A stretch of DNA of 64,000 bases from assembly GCA_025084515.1 (NCBI GenBank), contig JAJAGP010000944.1, forward strand, positions 164,971 through 228,970, in the 5' to 3' direction. The stretch is from Ancistrus triradiatus (lineage: Eukaryota > Chordata > Actinopteri > Siluriformes > Loricariidae). Position 1 is the first letter of the stretch, and each line of letters opens with the position of its first letter. The notes under the pieces are model-generated. The model saw nothing but the letters and a program-made list of their open reading frames with translations. It was not told where the DNA came from and made no database searches. Shown piece by piece: positions 22,594-33,966 of the stretch. A program made the position numbers and the translations under genes.

Positions 22594-23481
22594 ATGTGAT
22601 TTCAAACAAAAGGCAATTGTGATAATGATTTGGTACAAAAGCAGCAACCATGAAAAGCTGAAATTTTAAGACCCAAAGATGGGCAGATGATCTCCAGTTT
22701 GTCAACAACTAAGTGAGTAATTTATTGAATATTTAAAACAAGTGTTTGTCAAAGAAAGATTGGAAGGGATTTGCATATTTTTTCCTCTATAGTACATAAT
22801 ATCATTAAACGATTCAAGGAATCTTGAGGAATTTTAGTGCAAAAGGGTAAGGGCACAAGCCTAAACTGAACAAGCCTCAGACAGTACTGCATCAAGAATC
22901 ATCATGGGCATGGCAAGGGATTACTTTGGCAAACCTTTATGAAGCACTATAATACATGCCTCTGGGCTTGGAGGCATCTGGGATGGACCATCACACAGTT
23001 GAAATGTGCATTGTGGTCAGATGAATCAGTATTCCAGATATTTTTGGAAGAAATGGACACCGTGCACCAAAGATGAATAGGATCATCCAGACTGTTATCA
23101 GCAAAAAAGCCAGGCTCTGACATGATATGGGGTTGGGTCAGTGCCCTTGGCAAAGGTCATTTTCACTTCTGTAATGGCAGCATTAATGCAGAAAAGTACA
23201 CTGAGATTTTAGAGCAACATATGCTGCCTTCAGGATGATCTTTTCCACGGACATCTGTGCATTTTTCAACAAGACAATGCAAAACAAGTCAAATCCAAAA
23301 AAGTTAGAACTTATAAAACAAAAAGATTAGTAAATATATAAATCCCTTCCAGTCTTTCTTTGAGGAACATTGTTTTTAAAGATTTCAATAATTTTCTCAC
23401 GCATTTATTCATAACCTGGAGATCCTCTACCCACTTTTGCTTCTCAAAGACTCAGCCTCTCATGGGTACTGCTTTTTTACC

Positions 23482-23678
23482 ATTTACATTTACATTTACA
23501 GCATTTAGCAGACGCCCTTATCCAGAGCGACTTACAATTGGTACAATCTTACAATCCAAGCAATTGTGGGTTAAGGGTCTTGCTCAAGGACCCAACAGTG
23601 GCAGCTTGGCAGAGGTGGGATTTGAACCCTGGACCTTCTGACCCATCGTCCAGAACCTTACCCGCTAGGCTACCACAG
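23482..23678 (-). repeat. SINE of the 'gcatttagcagacgc' type, inverted
   Basis: On the plus strand: 'cagcatttagcagacgccct', 'ccagagcgacttacaattg', then 'gggatttgaaccctgg', the box B of a tRNA-like head read backwards. TTACC occurs on both sides (23477-23481, 23679-23683), consistent with a short target duplication inside fold-back copy B. Confidence 0.85.
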
Positions 23679-23953
23679 TTACCAAATCATCATTACAATC
23701 ACCTGTTGGCATCACCTATTTGAAATCACATAATTATTTAGCTTTTTTTTTTACCTCATCACTAGCCCTAAATTGCCCTTGTCCCAATTTTTTAATGTGT
23801 TGCAGCCCTGAAATGCAAGAATGGATGGTTATTAACAAATTAAATTAAGTTGACCGGACAAAACTCGAACACAAACACGTGTATTTTTTGTTTGCTTTTG
23901 CATTTTCCATTCCATGCCAACATTTCTGGTTTGGGATTTGTAAGTAGGTAGTA

Positions 23954-24968
23954 CAGTGGTGCTTGTGAACCCTTTAGAATTTTCTATATTTCTGCATAAA
24001 TATGACCTAAAACAACATTTCAGATTTGTTGATACGTTTCCTCACATTAACTGCTCGTTTCAGATCCTTCCACAACAATTTCGATTGGATTAAGGTCAGG
24101 ACTTTGACTTGGCCATTCCAAAACATTAACTTTATTCTTCTTTAACCATTCTTTGGTAGAACGAAATGGTTAGGGTCGATGAGGGTCGTTGTCTTGCTGC
24201 ATGGCCCTCCTTCTCTTGAGATTCAGTTTATGGACAGATGTCCTGACATTTTCTTTCAGAATACTCTGTTATAATTTAGAAGCCATTGTTCCATCAATGA
24301 TGGCAAGCTGTCCTGGCCCAGATGCAGCAAAACAGGCCCAAACCATGACACTACCACCACCATGTTTCACAGATGGGATAAAGTTCTTATGCTGCTTGAA
24401 TGCAATGTTTTCCTTTCTCCAAACATAACACTTTTCTTTTAAACTAAAATGTTTTATGTTGGTCTTATCTGTCCACAAAACATTATCTTTAGCACACTGC
24501 AGACGAGCAGCAATGTTCTTTTTGGAGAGCAGTGGCTTTCTTCTTGCAACCCTGCCATGCACACCATTATTGTTCAGTGTTCTTCTGATGGTGGACTCAT
24601 GAACATTAACATCAGCCAATGTGAGAGAGGCCTTCAGTTGCTTAGAAGTTACCCTGGGGTCCTTTGTGACCTCGTCAACTATAACACGCCTTGCTCTTGG
24701 AGTGATCTTTGTTGGTCGACCACTCCTGAGGAGGGTAACAGTGGTCTTGAATTAACTCCATTTGTACATAATCTGTCTGACTTGAGTCCAAATTCTTTAG
24801 AGATGGATTTATAACCTTTTCCATCCTGATGAGCATCAACAACTCTTTTTCTGAGGTCCTCAGAAATTTCTGTTGTTCGTGCCATGATACACTTCCACAA
24901 ACATGTGTTAGAAAGAGTGGACTTTGGTAGATCCCTGTTCTTTAAATAAAACAGGGTGCCCACTCATG
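23954..24968 (-). mobile_element. Tc1-like transposon, family 1, truncated
   Basis: Left tip 'cagtggtgcttgtgaaccct' follows TA (23952-53) and matches the tip of the 15525 element. The element then runs antisense and breaks off after 'gggtgcccactcatg' (24968). About 280 bases, including the other terminal repeat, are therefore missing. Confidence 0.85.
24040..24885 (-). pseudogene. Family-1 Tc1 transposase, better preserved copy
   Basis: ATG at 24885 opens with RTTEISEDLRKRVVDA and GKGYKSISKEFG (first helix-turn-helix), then loses frame. After the shift it continues VNVHESTIRRTLNNNGVHG, ARRKPLLSKKNIAARLQ, then WTDKTN where WTDET(K) is expected, and VKHGGGSVMVWACFAASGPG. The change of the Glu after the first catalytic Asp, two frameshifts and an eroded C-terminus make it inactive. 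Confidence 0.85.
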
Positions 24969-25160
24969 TGCAGGGGAAAGTCGCAACATTTAAGAGGATG
25001 ATATGATGAACCTGATATTTTTATTTGATGAAAGTCAGACGTGCATTAATAGACAGTAGTATGAATAATATGGAGGATCAGCCAGCTGAAACAGAGGCTC
25101 AATGAGTGAATGCGAACCAGTATATTATTATAGGTTAGAGAGAATCAACAGTTAGGTTTA

Positions 25161-26493
25161 ACATTTTTTTGAACCCTTCCTGATTTCCTGTTCTCAATCA
25201 GGACATCACTTAAATAGTGACATAGTGAAGTACACCAAAAGATCCTTAAAAGCTACACATAATGCCGAGATCCAAAGAAATTCAGGAACAGTTGAGAAAG
25301 AAAGTGATTGAGATCTATCAGTCTGAAAAGGGTTATAAAGCCATTTCTAAAGCTTTGGGACTCCACCAAACCACAGTGAGGGCCATTATCCACAAATGAC
25401 ATAGGACATGGGTGAACCTTTCCAGGAGTGGCCGGCCAACCAAAATTACCATAATAGCACAGCAACGACTCATCCAATAGGTCACAAAAGACCCCACAAC
25501 AACATCCAAAGAACTGCAGGAATCACATGCCTCAGTTAAGGTCAGTCTTCAGGTCTCCACCATAAGAAAGAGACTGGGCAAAAATGGTCTGCTTGTCAGA
25601 GTTCCAAGATGAAAATCACTGCTGCAAAAAGAACATTAAAGATCATCTAAATTTGTCCAGAAGACATCTTGATGATCCCCAAGACTTTTGGGAAAACATT
25701 CCATAGACTGACGAGACAAAAGTTAAACTCTTTGGAACTCTATGTGTGTCCCATTACATGTGGCGTAAAAGTAACACAGCATTTCAGAAAAAGAACATTA
25801 TACCAACAGTAAAATATGGTGGTGATAGTGTGATGGTCTGGGGCTGTTTTGCTGCTTCAGGACCTGGAAGACTTGCTGTGATAAATGGAACTATGAATTC
25901 TGCTGTCTACCAAAAAATCCCGAAGGAGAATGTCCGGCCATCTGTTCGTGACCATAAGCTGAAACGAACTTGGGTTCTGCAGCAGGAAAATGATCCAAAA
26001 CACACCAGCAAGTCCACCTCTGAATGGCTAAAGAAAAAGAAAATACTTTGGAGTGGCCCAGTCAAAGTTCTGACCTGAATGCTATTGAGATGCTGTGGCA
26101 TGACCTTAAAAAGGGCGTTCAAAAACCCTCCAGTGAAGCTGAATTACAACAATTTTGCAAAGATGAGTACGCCAAAATTCCTCCACAACACTGTAAAAGT
26201 CTCATTGCAAGTTGTTTTCAAAGTTGGTTGCTTGTTTGCAGTTGTTCCTGCTAAGGGTGGCCCAACCAGTTATTAGGTTTAGGGGCAAACCTAATCATTT
26301 TTTCACACAGGGCCATGTAGGTTTGGATTTTTTTCTCGCTTAATAATAAACACCTTAATTTAAAAACTGCATTTTGTGTTTACTGGTGTTGTCTTTGACT
26401 AATGTTTAAATTGGTTTGATGTTCCAAAACACTTAAGAGTGACACACATGCAAAAAATAGGAAATCGGGGGCAAACACTTTTTCACACTACTG
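25161..26493 (+). mobile_element. Tc1-like transposon, family 2, first copy
   Basis: The right end ('gggggcaaacactttttcacactactg', TA following) is complete. The left end is internally deleted and reduced to 'cccttcctgatttcctg', joined directly to 'ttctcaatcagg'. A second copy at 30540 keeps the full left repeat and defines what is missing here. Confidence 0.8.
25262..26276 (+). pseudogene. Family-2 Tc1 transposase, degraded
   Basis: ATG at 25262 opens with MPRSKEIQEQLRKKVIEIYQ and GYKAISKALGLHQTTV, then hits a stop after IIHK. Further on it has VNLSRSGRPTKI, a stop-riddled middle and KYGGDSVMVWGCFAASGPG (25820-25875). It then has KHTSKSTSEWLKKK and, in another frame, SDLNAIEMLWHDLKK where SPDLNPIE is expected (catalytic Glu kept), and ends near 'KGGPTSY'. 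It is a full-length but dead gene. Confidence 0.85.
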
Positions 26494-26499
26494 TACAGG

Positions 26500-26700
26500 T
26501 AGTGGGAGGGACAAACAAAGGAGCACTACCCACAATAGTGCAGGCAAATATACTTGCAAATGAAATGCACAGGTTGATACAAATAAGTAGCGGAAACTCT
26601 TACACACAAACACAAATAGTCTCTAAATGCATCAACCAGCTCTTGTCCAAACGTGATCTAACAAGAAAGTGAGAACACGAGGATACAAATGGTAAGGAAG
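26500..26700 (+). repeat. Dispersed repeat shared with 51243-51375
   Basis: 'acaaataagtagcggaaac', 'atcaaccagctcttgtcc' and 'gtgatctaacaagaaagtgag' align in order with the block at 51243-51375. The copy at 51060 links this sequence to the repeat tip also found at 3898 and 10385, so all may belong to one longer family. Confidence 0.55.
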
Positions 26701-26705
26701 CCATA

Positions 26706-26708
<3 letters not shown>

Positions 26709-26786
<78 letters not shown>

Positions 26787-26787
26787 A
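26709..26787 (+). repeat. Compound (CT)n(CA)n microsatellite
   Basis: About 27 CT units pass directly into about 12 CA units. The apparent open frames here are repeat artefacts. Confidence 0.97.
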
Positions 26788-27150
26788 GAAATGAAGCATT
26801 CCACTTTAACACCTGCCTCTCTTTGTGAATCTGCAGTTTTCATTGGCTGTTGGCTGGATATGGCCGCAACATCCACAATTAAAAGACAGATTTTTATTTC
26901 TTATAATAATTTGTTATAATTCTTAAAACCTCAGTTGTTAAAGAGAATAGTCATTGATTGGATAGTTGTTAAATACATGTATTGAAGTTTAAGAATTTAG
27001 ATATGTTCCCAATTGCTTATTTACTGATTGACAGCTGGTTCAGCATCTTTGAGAAGTCAACCAATCATCATAAGAGAAGCCATGTATGTACAAAAACTCC
27101 ATTCACTGCCAATACAGCTCTTGCATTTGAAGGAGTTTATAATTTTAGAA
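26788..27150. other. Intergenic spacer, possibly continuing the dispersed repeat
   Basis: 'cattggctgttggctgg' and 'aattcttaaaacctcagttgttaaag' weakly resemble sequence at 51818-51910, after the second copy of the repeat. Nothing else is seen. Confidence 0.4.
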
Positions 27151-27152
27151 TA

Positions 27153-28092
27153 CATTGGGGCAAAAAAGTATTTAGTCAGCCACTGATTGTGCAAGTTCTC
27201 TTAATTAGAAAGACGAGAGAGGTCTGTAATTTTCATCATAGGTACACTTCAACTGTGAGAGATAAAATGAGAAAAAAAATCCAGGAAATCACATTGTAGG
27301 ATTTTTAAAGAATTAAATTGTAAATTATGTTGGAAAATACGTATTTGGTCAATAACAAAAGTTCAACTCAATACTTTGCAACATAACCTTTGTTGTCAAT
27401 GACAGAGGTCAAACATTTCCTGTAAGTCTTCACCAGGTTTGCACACACTGTAGCTGGTATTTTGGCCTCCATGCACATCTCCTCTAGAGCAGTGATGTTT
27501 TGGGGCTGTTGCTGGGCAACACGGACTTTCAACTCCCTCCACAAATTTTCTATGGGGTTGAGGTCTGGAGACTGGCTAGGCCACTCCATTACCTTGAAAT
27601 GCTTTTTACGGAGTCACTCCTTCGTTGTCCGAGCGGTGTGTTTGGGATCATTGTCATGCTGGAAGACCCAGTCATGTTCCATCTTCAATGCTCTCACTGA
27701 TGGAAGGAGGTTTTGGCTTAAAATCTCACGATACATGGCCCCGTTCATTCTTCCCTTAACACGGATCAGTCGTCCTGTCCCCTTTGCAGAAAAACAGCCC
27801 TAAAGGATGATGTTTCCACCCCCATGCTTCACAATATGGTGTTCTTGGGATGCAACTCAGCATTCTTCTTCCTCTAAACAGGACGAGTTGGGTTTTTACC
27901 AAAAAGTTCTATTTTGGTTTCATCTGACCACATGATATTCTCCCAATCCTCTTCTGGATTATCCATATGCTCTCTGGCAAAGTTCAGACAGCCCTGGACA
28001 TGTACTGGCTTAAGCAGAGGGGCACGCCTGGCACTCTTGGCGAGGTGTGTTACTGATGGTAACCTTTGTTACTTTGGTCCCAGCTTTGGACT
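27153..28092 (-). mobile_element. Tc1-like transposon, family 3, truncated copy
   Basis: After TA (27151-52) comes 'cattggggcaaaaaagtatt', the family-3 terminal repeat. Transposase follows on the minus strand: MEWPSQSPDLNPIENLWREL (27530-27589, catalytic Glu), with the middle frameshifted. It stops at about 28092, where copies at 35543 and 56448 continue, so the N-terminal third and the far repeat are gone. Confidence 0.85.
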
Positions 28093-28165
28093 CTCATTTC
28101 CCAGCAGATGCACACTGTCAGTGTTATACACGTCACCTGTCAGTAGTTTTAATGTTATGGCATTA
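28093..28165. repeat. Short tail of another Tc1-type family
   Basis: 'acgtcacctgtcagtagttttaatgttatggc' in pieces matches the end of the fish family represented at 21592. Only this tip remains. Confidence 0.4.
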
Positions 28166-29100
28166 GTGTATATTCCAAATGTAACATTTTGGGCATGTGC
28201 AAAAGTTTGAGCACCTTGACTGGTGTTTTTCAATGTGCTCAAAATTAATTTGACTTTCTAGGCCTATCAAGTCAGGTGAAAACACTATTCCTGAAACTAT
28301 TTTGTCAAAACTATTAACACAAACCTAAATCACAATATTTTATGAAAAATTCACACTTCCATACCAAACATTTTAATCAAAAGCATTAACTCTTCCACAC
28401 AAATCAAACTTTGCCCTCCAATGACACACAAATGCCATAAAAGACAAAGATATTAAGGCCTACGTTACACAGTGTCACGACACTGTTTCCAATACCCGTT
28501 CCAGTCAATGGTAGCCATGAACTTTAAAAACTTTTCAAGCTCTCTTGGATCACGTTAGTCAAGAAAGGAAAAGGAAAATAAAAGGAACTGCAATTCCACT
28601 CAAGAAAAGTAGCCCAAAAGGTCATGTGGTATCGTATACTCCATTACATTTCAAACAGTACAAAGGACAAATAGCAAACAGCTGTGGTACAGGCAGGTTG
28701 GAACAAGTGTAAGCGTTACACCTGTAGCCTTATTTATTCATTCTTCTTATTGGAGTGTGGTGTGATCAATTGTGTTGATAGGCTTCTGTCCAGTGTGACT
28801 TGTGTGTTGAATTTGTTCGGGGTTTAATGAGTTAATCACATTAAACACTTGTGTGTACTGAATGTGCTCTGTGCTAGTTTATAATTTATATGGAGATTTG
28901 TTTTGTTTTGCAAAAAAGGTTTTAATGATTCTGATATATGAAAAAGTATGTAAATATTGTTTAGAGTTTTGAGAACAGTGTTTGTCATCACTGACTGAAG
29001 ATCTAGTTTAGGCTATTTGCTCACAGAGCTGTTTTATAGTGTATAAGCAACCAAGAAAAACTATAAGCTTAAAAATAGGTTAATTACAGAAGGGCTTCAT
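28166..29100. other. Intergenic; first member of a direct repeat
   Basis: Contains 28870-29055, which recurs in the same orientation at 29665-29820. The rest is unrecognised. Confidence 0.5.
28870..29055 (+). repeat. Direct repeat, first copy
   Basis: Shares 'ggagattt', 'tttgcaaaaaaggttttaa', 'gattctg', 'gtttagag' and a closing 'aagcaac' in the same order with 29665-29820. The two copies bracket the Tc1 relic at 29112-29645. Confidence 0.7.
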
Positions 29101-29111
29101 GACAGTGTGTT

Positions 29112-29645
29112 CAATCTTTTAATCAGACCACAGAATCTTATTTCTCACTGTCTAAGAGTCCTTTAGGTGAATTTTTTTATTTTATTTTATTTTTACAAAC
29201 TCCAGGTGGGCTTTTGTGTCTTTTACTGAGAAGAGGCTTCTGTCTGGCCACTCTGCCGTAAACCCCAGATTGGTGGAGTGCTGCAGTGATGGTTGAACTT
29301 CTGGAAGTTTCCCCCTGCACACAGGATCTTTGGAGCTCAGCCAGAGTTACCAGCTCTAGGAAGAGTCCTGGTTATTTCAAACTTCGTCTATTTAAGAATT
29401 ATGGAGGCCACTGTGCTCTTGGGAACTTTCAGTGCACAGATTTTTTGTTGGCTTCTCCTGTTCTGTGACTATACACAATCCTGTCTCTGAGCTCTACAGG
29501 CAGTTCTTTCCTCCTCATAGCTTGTTTTTTGTTCTGATGTACATTGTTAGCTGTGAGACCTTATATAGACAGGTATGTGTCTTTCCAAACAATGTCCAAT
29601 CAACTGAATGTACCACAGGTGGACTTCAGTCAAGGTATAGAATCA
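29112..29645 (-). mobile_element. Tc1-like relic, minus strand, another family
   Basis: Blocks such as 'taagagtcctttaggtg', 'ctccaggtgggcttttgtg', 'gaggcttctgtctggccac', 'ccagctctaggaagagtcc' and 'ccacaggtggacttcagtc' are those of a fish Tc1-type transposon read antisense. No terminal repeats are left and stops are frequent. Confidence 0.7.
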
Positions 29646-29664
29646 TCTCTAACAGGAGGCCCTT

Positions 29665-29820
29665 AGTCTATGCTTTGTGTGGAGATTTATGTGAAGAGTT
29701 TTGCAAAAAGGTTTTAAGGATTCTGCAACATGTGTGAAAACATTTAAATAGTGTTTAGAGTCTTGATAAGTCTCAGTGATTTGGAGTACTTTGCTGACAG
29801 AGACTGTTTAAGCAACAAAA
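29665..29820 (+). repeat. Direct repeat, second copy
   Basis: Second copy of 28870-29055, slightly shorter. Target duplication or solo-LTR origin are both possible, but no LTR hallmarks (TG...CA ends) could be confirmed. Confidence 0.65.
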
Positions 29821-30537
29821 AAAAAATTGTAACAAATATTGTGACCTTTTAAGCTTCTCAGGTGTATAGCCATAAGAGTCTCAAAACAGCTGACTGAGAA
29901 TCTGAATATAAATAAACTTGAAGCAGAAAGAGGTATAAAATATGTTTCCTGCTTGTCCAACTATTTCCACTTTCCAAAATGTGATTCAAAAGTGAAGTTA
30001 AAAGAAACGATTCAAGTTAGGGGAAACTGCTCACTTTGCCAGCTGTTAAGAATGAGAATGATTGTATAACCCATGGCAGAATTTTTTCCATACCCTAATA
30101 ACTTTTTCTGATTTGGGGTTGTGAATAAACAGTTCACAAATATGAATCTAAACATTTTTTTTATTTCATAGCTGAAGACTATGGCTTCATTAAGCAAACA
30201 TCAGAAAAATTAAATGTATCTATTTTTACATGTACATTTACATTTACACCATTTAGCAGGAACCCTTATCCAGATCGACTTACAGAAGTGCTTTGTATTC
30301 TTCTTATACACATAACCTCATGCTAGTACAAATAAGCAGTAGCCCAAGAAATAAAAATATATTTTATTAATGGAATATCTTTTTTATATCAAATATAGGA
30401 AAAAATTGAATTGCTTCTTGTAATGCACTTTCTAATTTGCACTTCTAAAACAAATACCGGGCACAAGTCTATGCAAATTAGTCTGTAGTTAAAAGGGAGT
30501 GCATTCAAACCATTATGAGCTCTTTGACTTGGTTAGT
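29821..30537. other. Intergenic with two repeat scraps
   Basis: 30088-30121 ('aactttttctgatttggggttg') is a lone fold-back-family terminal tip. 30229-30300 ('accatttagcaggaaccctt', 'cagatcgacttacag') is an end of the 'gcatttagcagacgc' SINE type. Otherwise nothing is recognised. Confidence 0.6.
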
Positions 30538-30539
30538 TA

Positions 30540-31818
30540 CAATGGTGTAAAAAAGTGTTTGCTCCCTTCCTGATTTCCTATTTTTTTGCATGTTTGTCAC
30601 ACTTAAGTGTTTCGGAACATCAAACCAGTTTAAATATTAGTCAAAGACAACACAAGTAAACACAAAATGCAGTTTTTAAATTAAGGTGTTTATTATAAAG
30701 GGAGAAAATAATCCAAACCTACATGGTCCCGTGTCAAAAAGTAATTGGCCCCACTTGTTAAAACATAACTTAACTATGGTTTATCACACCTGAGTTCACT
30801 GTCTCTAGCCACACCCAGGCCTGATTATTGCGACACCTGTTCTCAATCAGGACATCACTTAAATACGACCTGCCTGACAAAGTGAAGTACACCAAAAGAT
30901 CCTTAAAAGCTACACAGCTTTGCCGAGATCCAAAGAAATTCAGGAACAATTGAGAAAGAAAGTGATTGAGATCTATCAGTCTGGAAAGGGTTATAAAGCC
31001 ATTTCTAAATCTTTGGGACTCCAGCAAACCACAGTGAGAGCCATTATCCACAAATGGCGAAAACATGGAACAGTGGTGAACCTTTCAAGGACTGGCCGGC
31101 CAACCAAAATTACCCCAAGAGTACAGCGATGACTCATCCAAGAGGTCACAAAAGACCCCATAACAACATCCAAAGAACTGCAGGCCTCACTTGAATCATT
31201 CAAGGTCAGTGTTCATGCCTCCACCATAAGAAAGAGACTGGCCAAAAATGGCCTGCTTGTCAGAGTTCCAAGAAGAAAACCACTGCTGAGCAAAAAGAAC
31301 AATAAAGCTTGTCTAAATTTTTCCAGAACACATCTTGATGATCCCCAAGACTTTTGGGAAAACGTTCTGTGGACTGACGAGACAAAATTTTAACTCTTTG
31401 GAAGGTGTGTCCCATTACATGTGGCGTAAAAGTAACACAGCATTTCAGAAAAATAACATTATACCAACAGTAAAATATGGTGATGGTAGTGTGATGGTTT
31501 GGAGATTTTTTGCTGCTTCAGGACCTGGAAGACTTGCTGTGATAAATTGAACTATGAATTCTGCTGTCTACCAAAAAATCTTGAAGGAGAATGTCCGGCC
31601 ATCTGTTTGTGACCTCAAGCTGAACGAACTTGGGTTCTGCAGCACGACAATGACCAAAACACACCAGCAAATCCACCTCTGAATGGCTGAAGAAAAACAA
31701 AATGAAGACTTTGTTTACTTGTGTTGTCTTTGACTAATATTTAAACTGTTTTGATGAAAAAAAATTGATGAAAAAAATAGGAAATCAGGAAGGGGGCAAA
31801 CACTTTTTGACACCATTG
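30540..31818 (+). mobile_element. Tc1-like transposon, family 2, both ends present
   Basis: The left repeat starts 'caatggtgtaaaaaagtgt' and the right one ends 'cactttttgacaccattg', with TA on both sides (30538-39, 31819-20). The left repeat is long (about 200 bases). The element is 1,279 bp because the end of the transposase and most of the right arm are deleted near 31700. It appears to have landed in the family-5 Tc1 relic that follows. Confidence 0.85.
30920..31700 (+). pseudogene. Family-2 Tc1 transposase, truncated
   Basis: The start codon is mutated to TTG. The reading frame RSKEIQEQLRKKVIEIYQ, GYKAISKSLGLQQTTV, HKWRKHGTVVNLSRTGRPTK (first and second DNA-binding domains) stays open to a stop at 31130. 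Later parts read WTDETK followed by a stop, and VKYGDGSVMVWRFFAASGPG in another frame. The third catalytic residue is deleted. Confidence 0.85.
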
Positions 31819-31821
31819 TAA

Positions 31822-32290
31822 ATGAAAGCATGGCCCCAACAAGAGAGTTTTCAATTTAAACAATTGCGAGGATTATAAAACTCCTTCAAGAAGGAAATCC
31901 AACATGAAGTGTGGCGAAGGATGTTAATTGTACTCGGTCTTTCTTTCAAACTTTTGTGCAAATATAACATAAATGGGAGTCTTATGAATGGAAAACATAC
32001 AGGTGCCCAAATAAAACATCAAAGCATCAAGAATATGCCATGCCATCTTGGAGTATGCCATAAAATAGTAAATGATGAACAAAAACTAATGACAAAATAA
32101 TGTGCAGAAGCAGGAGTCAATATTTCTGACAGAACTATAAAAAATTAGTAGAATGAAATGAGATTTACCTATAGAAAGCCGAACAAAAACCAGTACTAAC
32201 ATCTAAATTGAAGATACCAATGTTACAGTGGGCTAAAGAGAAGCAATCATGCAGCTGAGTACTAACGGTGATTTTGTTTGGTTATTGATT
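31822..32290 (+). mobile_element. Tc1-like relic, family 5
   Basis: Plus-strand translation gives, with stops, 'AGVNISDRTIKN' followed by 'NEMRFTYRKPNKN', resembling the second helix-turn-helix and linker of a distinct Tc1 family. Upstream, 'QQESFQFKQLRGL' fits its N-terminus. The catalytic domain is missing. Confidence 0.5.
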
Positions 32291-32756
32291 CCATAATGTT
32301 AACAGTGAATAATTCAATTACTAAACTTCATCTGGAAAAAATATGCCATTAATTAAAATAATTTAATTACATTTGTTTAAGTTCTGCTCCCCAAATTGTC
32401 CCGCTGTTAAACAAAAATAGTTTGGTGTCATATCTGTGATTTGTTTATTTGCTACAAAGTAAAAAAAGCTGGGCATACAACCTAAAAGTGAGGTAATTCC
32501 TTACTTTTTGCCATGGATAGTATATGCTTTCTATCCTTTTGGATGTGTGGCAGTCAGTGGCACAAGAAATAGAGAGAAGGAAATTCTGCTAAATATCACC
32601 TAAAATCCTCACCCTGAAAGCTATTGCTGCACAATCACTGAAGCTGAAATAAGGTTATTCAAAAATCATCAAATCATACTGGCTATTTGTGCTTAGATAT
32701 CAGATATTCTGTTCATGTAAGAGTACCAATGGATTTTAATGTACAATAACAGTTAA
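32291..32756. other. Intergenic, nothing recognised
   Basis: AT-rich, no recognised repeat. Confidence 0.5.

Positions 32757-32789
<33 letters not shown>
32757..32789 (+). repeat. Poly-G tract, 33 bases
   Basis: An uninterrupted run of 33 G residues follows 'agttaa'. Such long pure G tracts are rare in AT-rich vertebrate DNA and are also hard to sequence, so the length should be treated with caution. Confidence 0.9.
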
Positions 32790-32790
<1 letters not shown>

Positions 32791-33029
32791 AGGATGTCAA
32801 CTGTCTGTCAAAGTGGATGTTATAAAATATTGATTGATAGGATGTGCAAACATTTACATATGCTGGATTTTATGTTTAAGGTTTCCAATTGGTTTAAATT
32901 ATTTTCATTTAGGAAATCATTAAAATGTGTAATTAGACCAGGAGTGTCCAAAATGGTGAAAGACTTCAAGTCTTCCTCAAGGCTTATGGTTAGAAAAGGT
33001 AAACATTTCATGAAACAACAACAACAAGG

Positions 33030-33140
33030 TAGGCTTGCATTAACACACCACCCATCTTTACTATTGCACCCCCACCTGGGAATCAAACTCCTGCGCTCAG
33101 GGACTGCAAGCCAACCAGCCACCAGAGCTGCTTTTTGTCA
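33030..33140 (-). repeat. SINE head fragment
   Basis: 'cacccccacctgggaatcaa' and 'cagccaccagagctgctt' resemble an antisense tRNA-like head of the local SINE type. It is short and degraded. Confidence 0.4.
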
Positions 33141-33291
33141 GTGGAGAACTATTGACACTAATTACTTCAAATGATTAAAAAACACACTCCTTATAGGATT
33201 ACATAAATTAAATGCCAAAGTTCTTTTTTGACCAACAAATTTGTCAAAATGTTTGTGTTGGGTATCTTCTGTGCTATATAGTACAGTAATA

Positions 33292-33966
33292 CAGTGGTAC
33301 CTACAGTGCTTCTCAATAAACTCAGAAGAAGAAATTTGGTTCTCTACCCATTTTGACTAGAAAAATTTGTCTTAACTCTTGTCGTTTGCTCAGTACTTGG
33401 CGCACTTTCTTAAACTTGTATTCGAGCCATGCAACTCGTTTCAGCCTAAACTCAATTCACGATTCATGATTCATGAGTCACAAGTTAGCTTAGCAGCTAT
33501 TCTAGTACCTGGAGTTTATCAATAGAGTAAGTAAGCTTTTACTTTTCACTTTCAATCATTACTCACTAAATTACACGAGTTTTTTTCAATACTTTATTAT
33601 AAAATATTCTTTGTGTTAATGATTTTGGCCATCTGTAGGTTAATGTAAATGTTTTAAACATTAACTTACTTATCATTACTTCTCATAGACCCTGCTATGA
33701 TGCAGCATAGACCGCTCTACCAAACACTATTTAAACTCATCAGTTCATGATACATTTAACTTATGATGGGTCTGTCGGAAAATATCCACATTGTAAATCA
33801 GGCAGCACCTGTACAATACAACCCCATTAATGCATAGAATGCCTATAATACAGTGTGGCTTTTCATTCAATTTACATTATTTCTTATGGATAAAATTTGC
33901 TTGGTGCTTGTTTTTGGTTCTCGACAAGACTTGAATGAATTAACAACGAGAAACGAGGGACCACTG
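33292..33966. mobile_element. Short DNA element with CAGTGGTACC ends
   Basis: TA-flanked ends CAGTGGTACC and (inverted) GGGACCACTG; near the right end 'ttctcgacaagactt' and 'acattatttcttatgg' are typical words of a fish non-autonomous element. A piece of a different element (33738-33815) is embedded in it. Confidence 0.6.
33738..33815 (-). mobile_element. Fragment of the element type also seen at 61818
   Basis: On the minus strand, 'caggtgctgcctgatttac' is followed by 'ccgacagacccatcataag' and 'ttaaatgtatc'. The same order occurs at 61818-61890. It is nested inside the CAGTGGTACC element. Confidence 0.6.

Larger units (their letters stand above)
21973..23940 (+). mobile_element. Fold-back Tc1-like element, copy B
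   Basis: Ends 'caactccaaataagaaaaag' and inverted 'catttctggtttgggatttg' are flanked by TA. The left arm (to about 22775, minus a SINE) reappears inverted at about 23338-23940 (minus a second SINE). The middle carries antisense-free transposase remnants around 22960-23300 ('tgcatttttcaacaagacaatg' encodes the FQQDN block). The last third of the transposase is replaced by the inverted arm, as in copies A and C. Confidence 0.8.

Noticed and set aside
26600..26919. Open frames of repeating Arg-Glu or Leu-Ser
   Set aside because: Translation of the compound CT/CA microsatellite.
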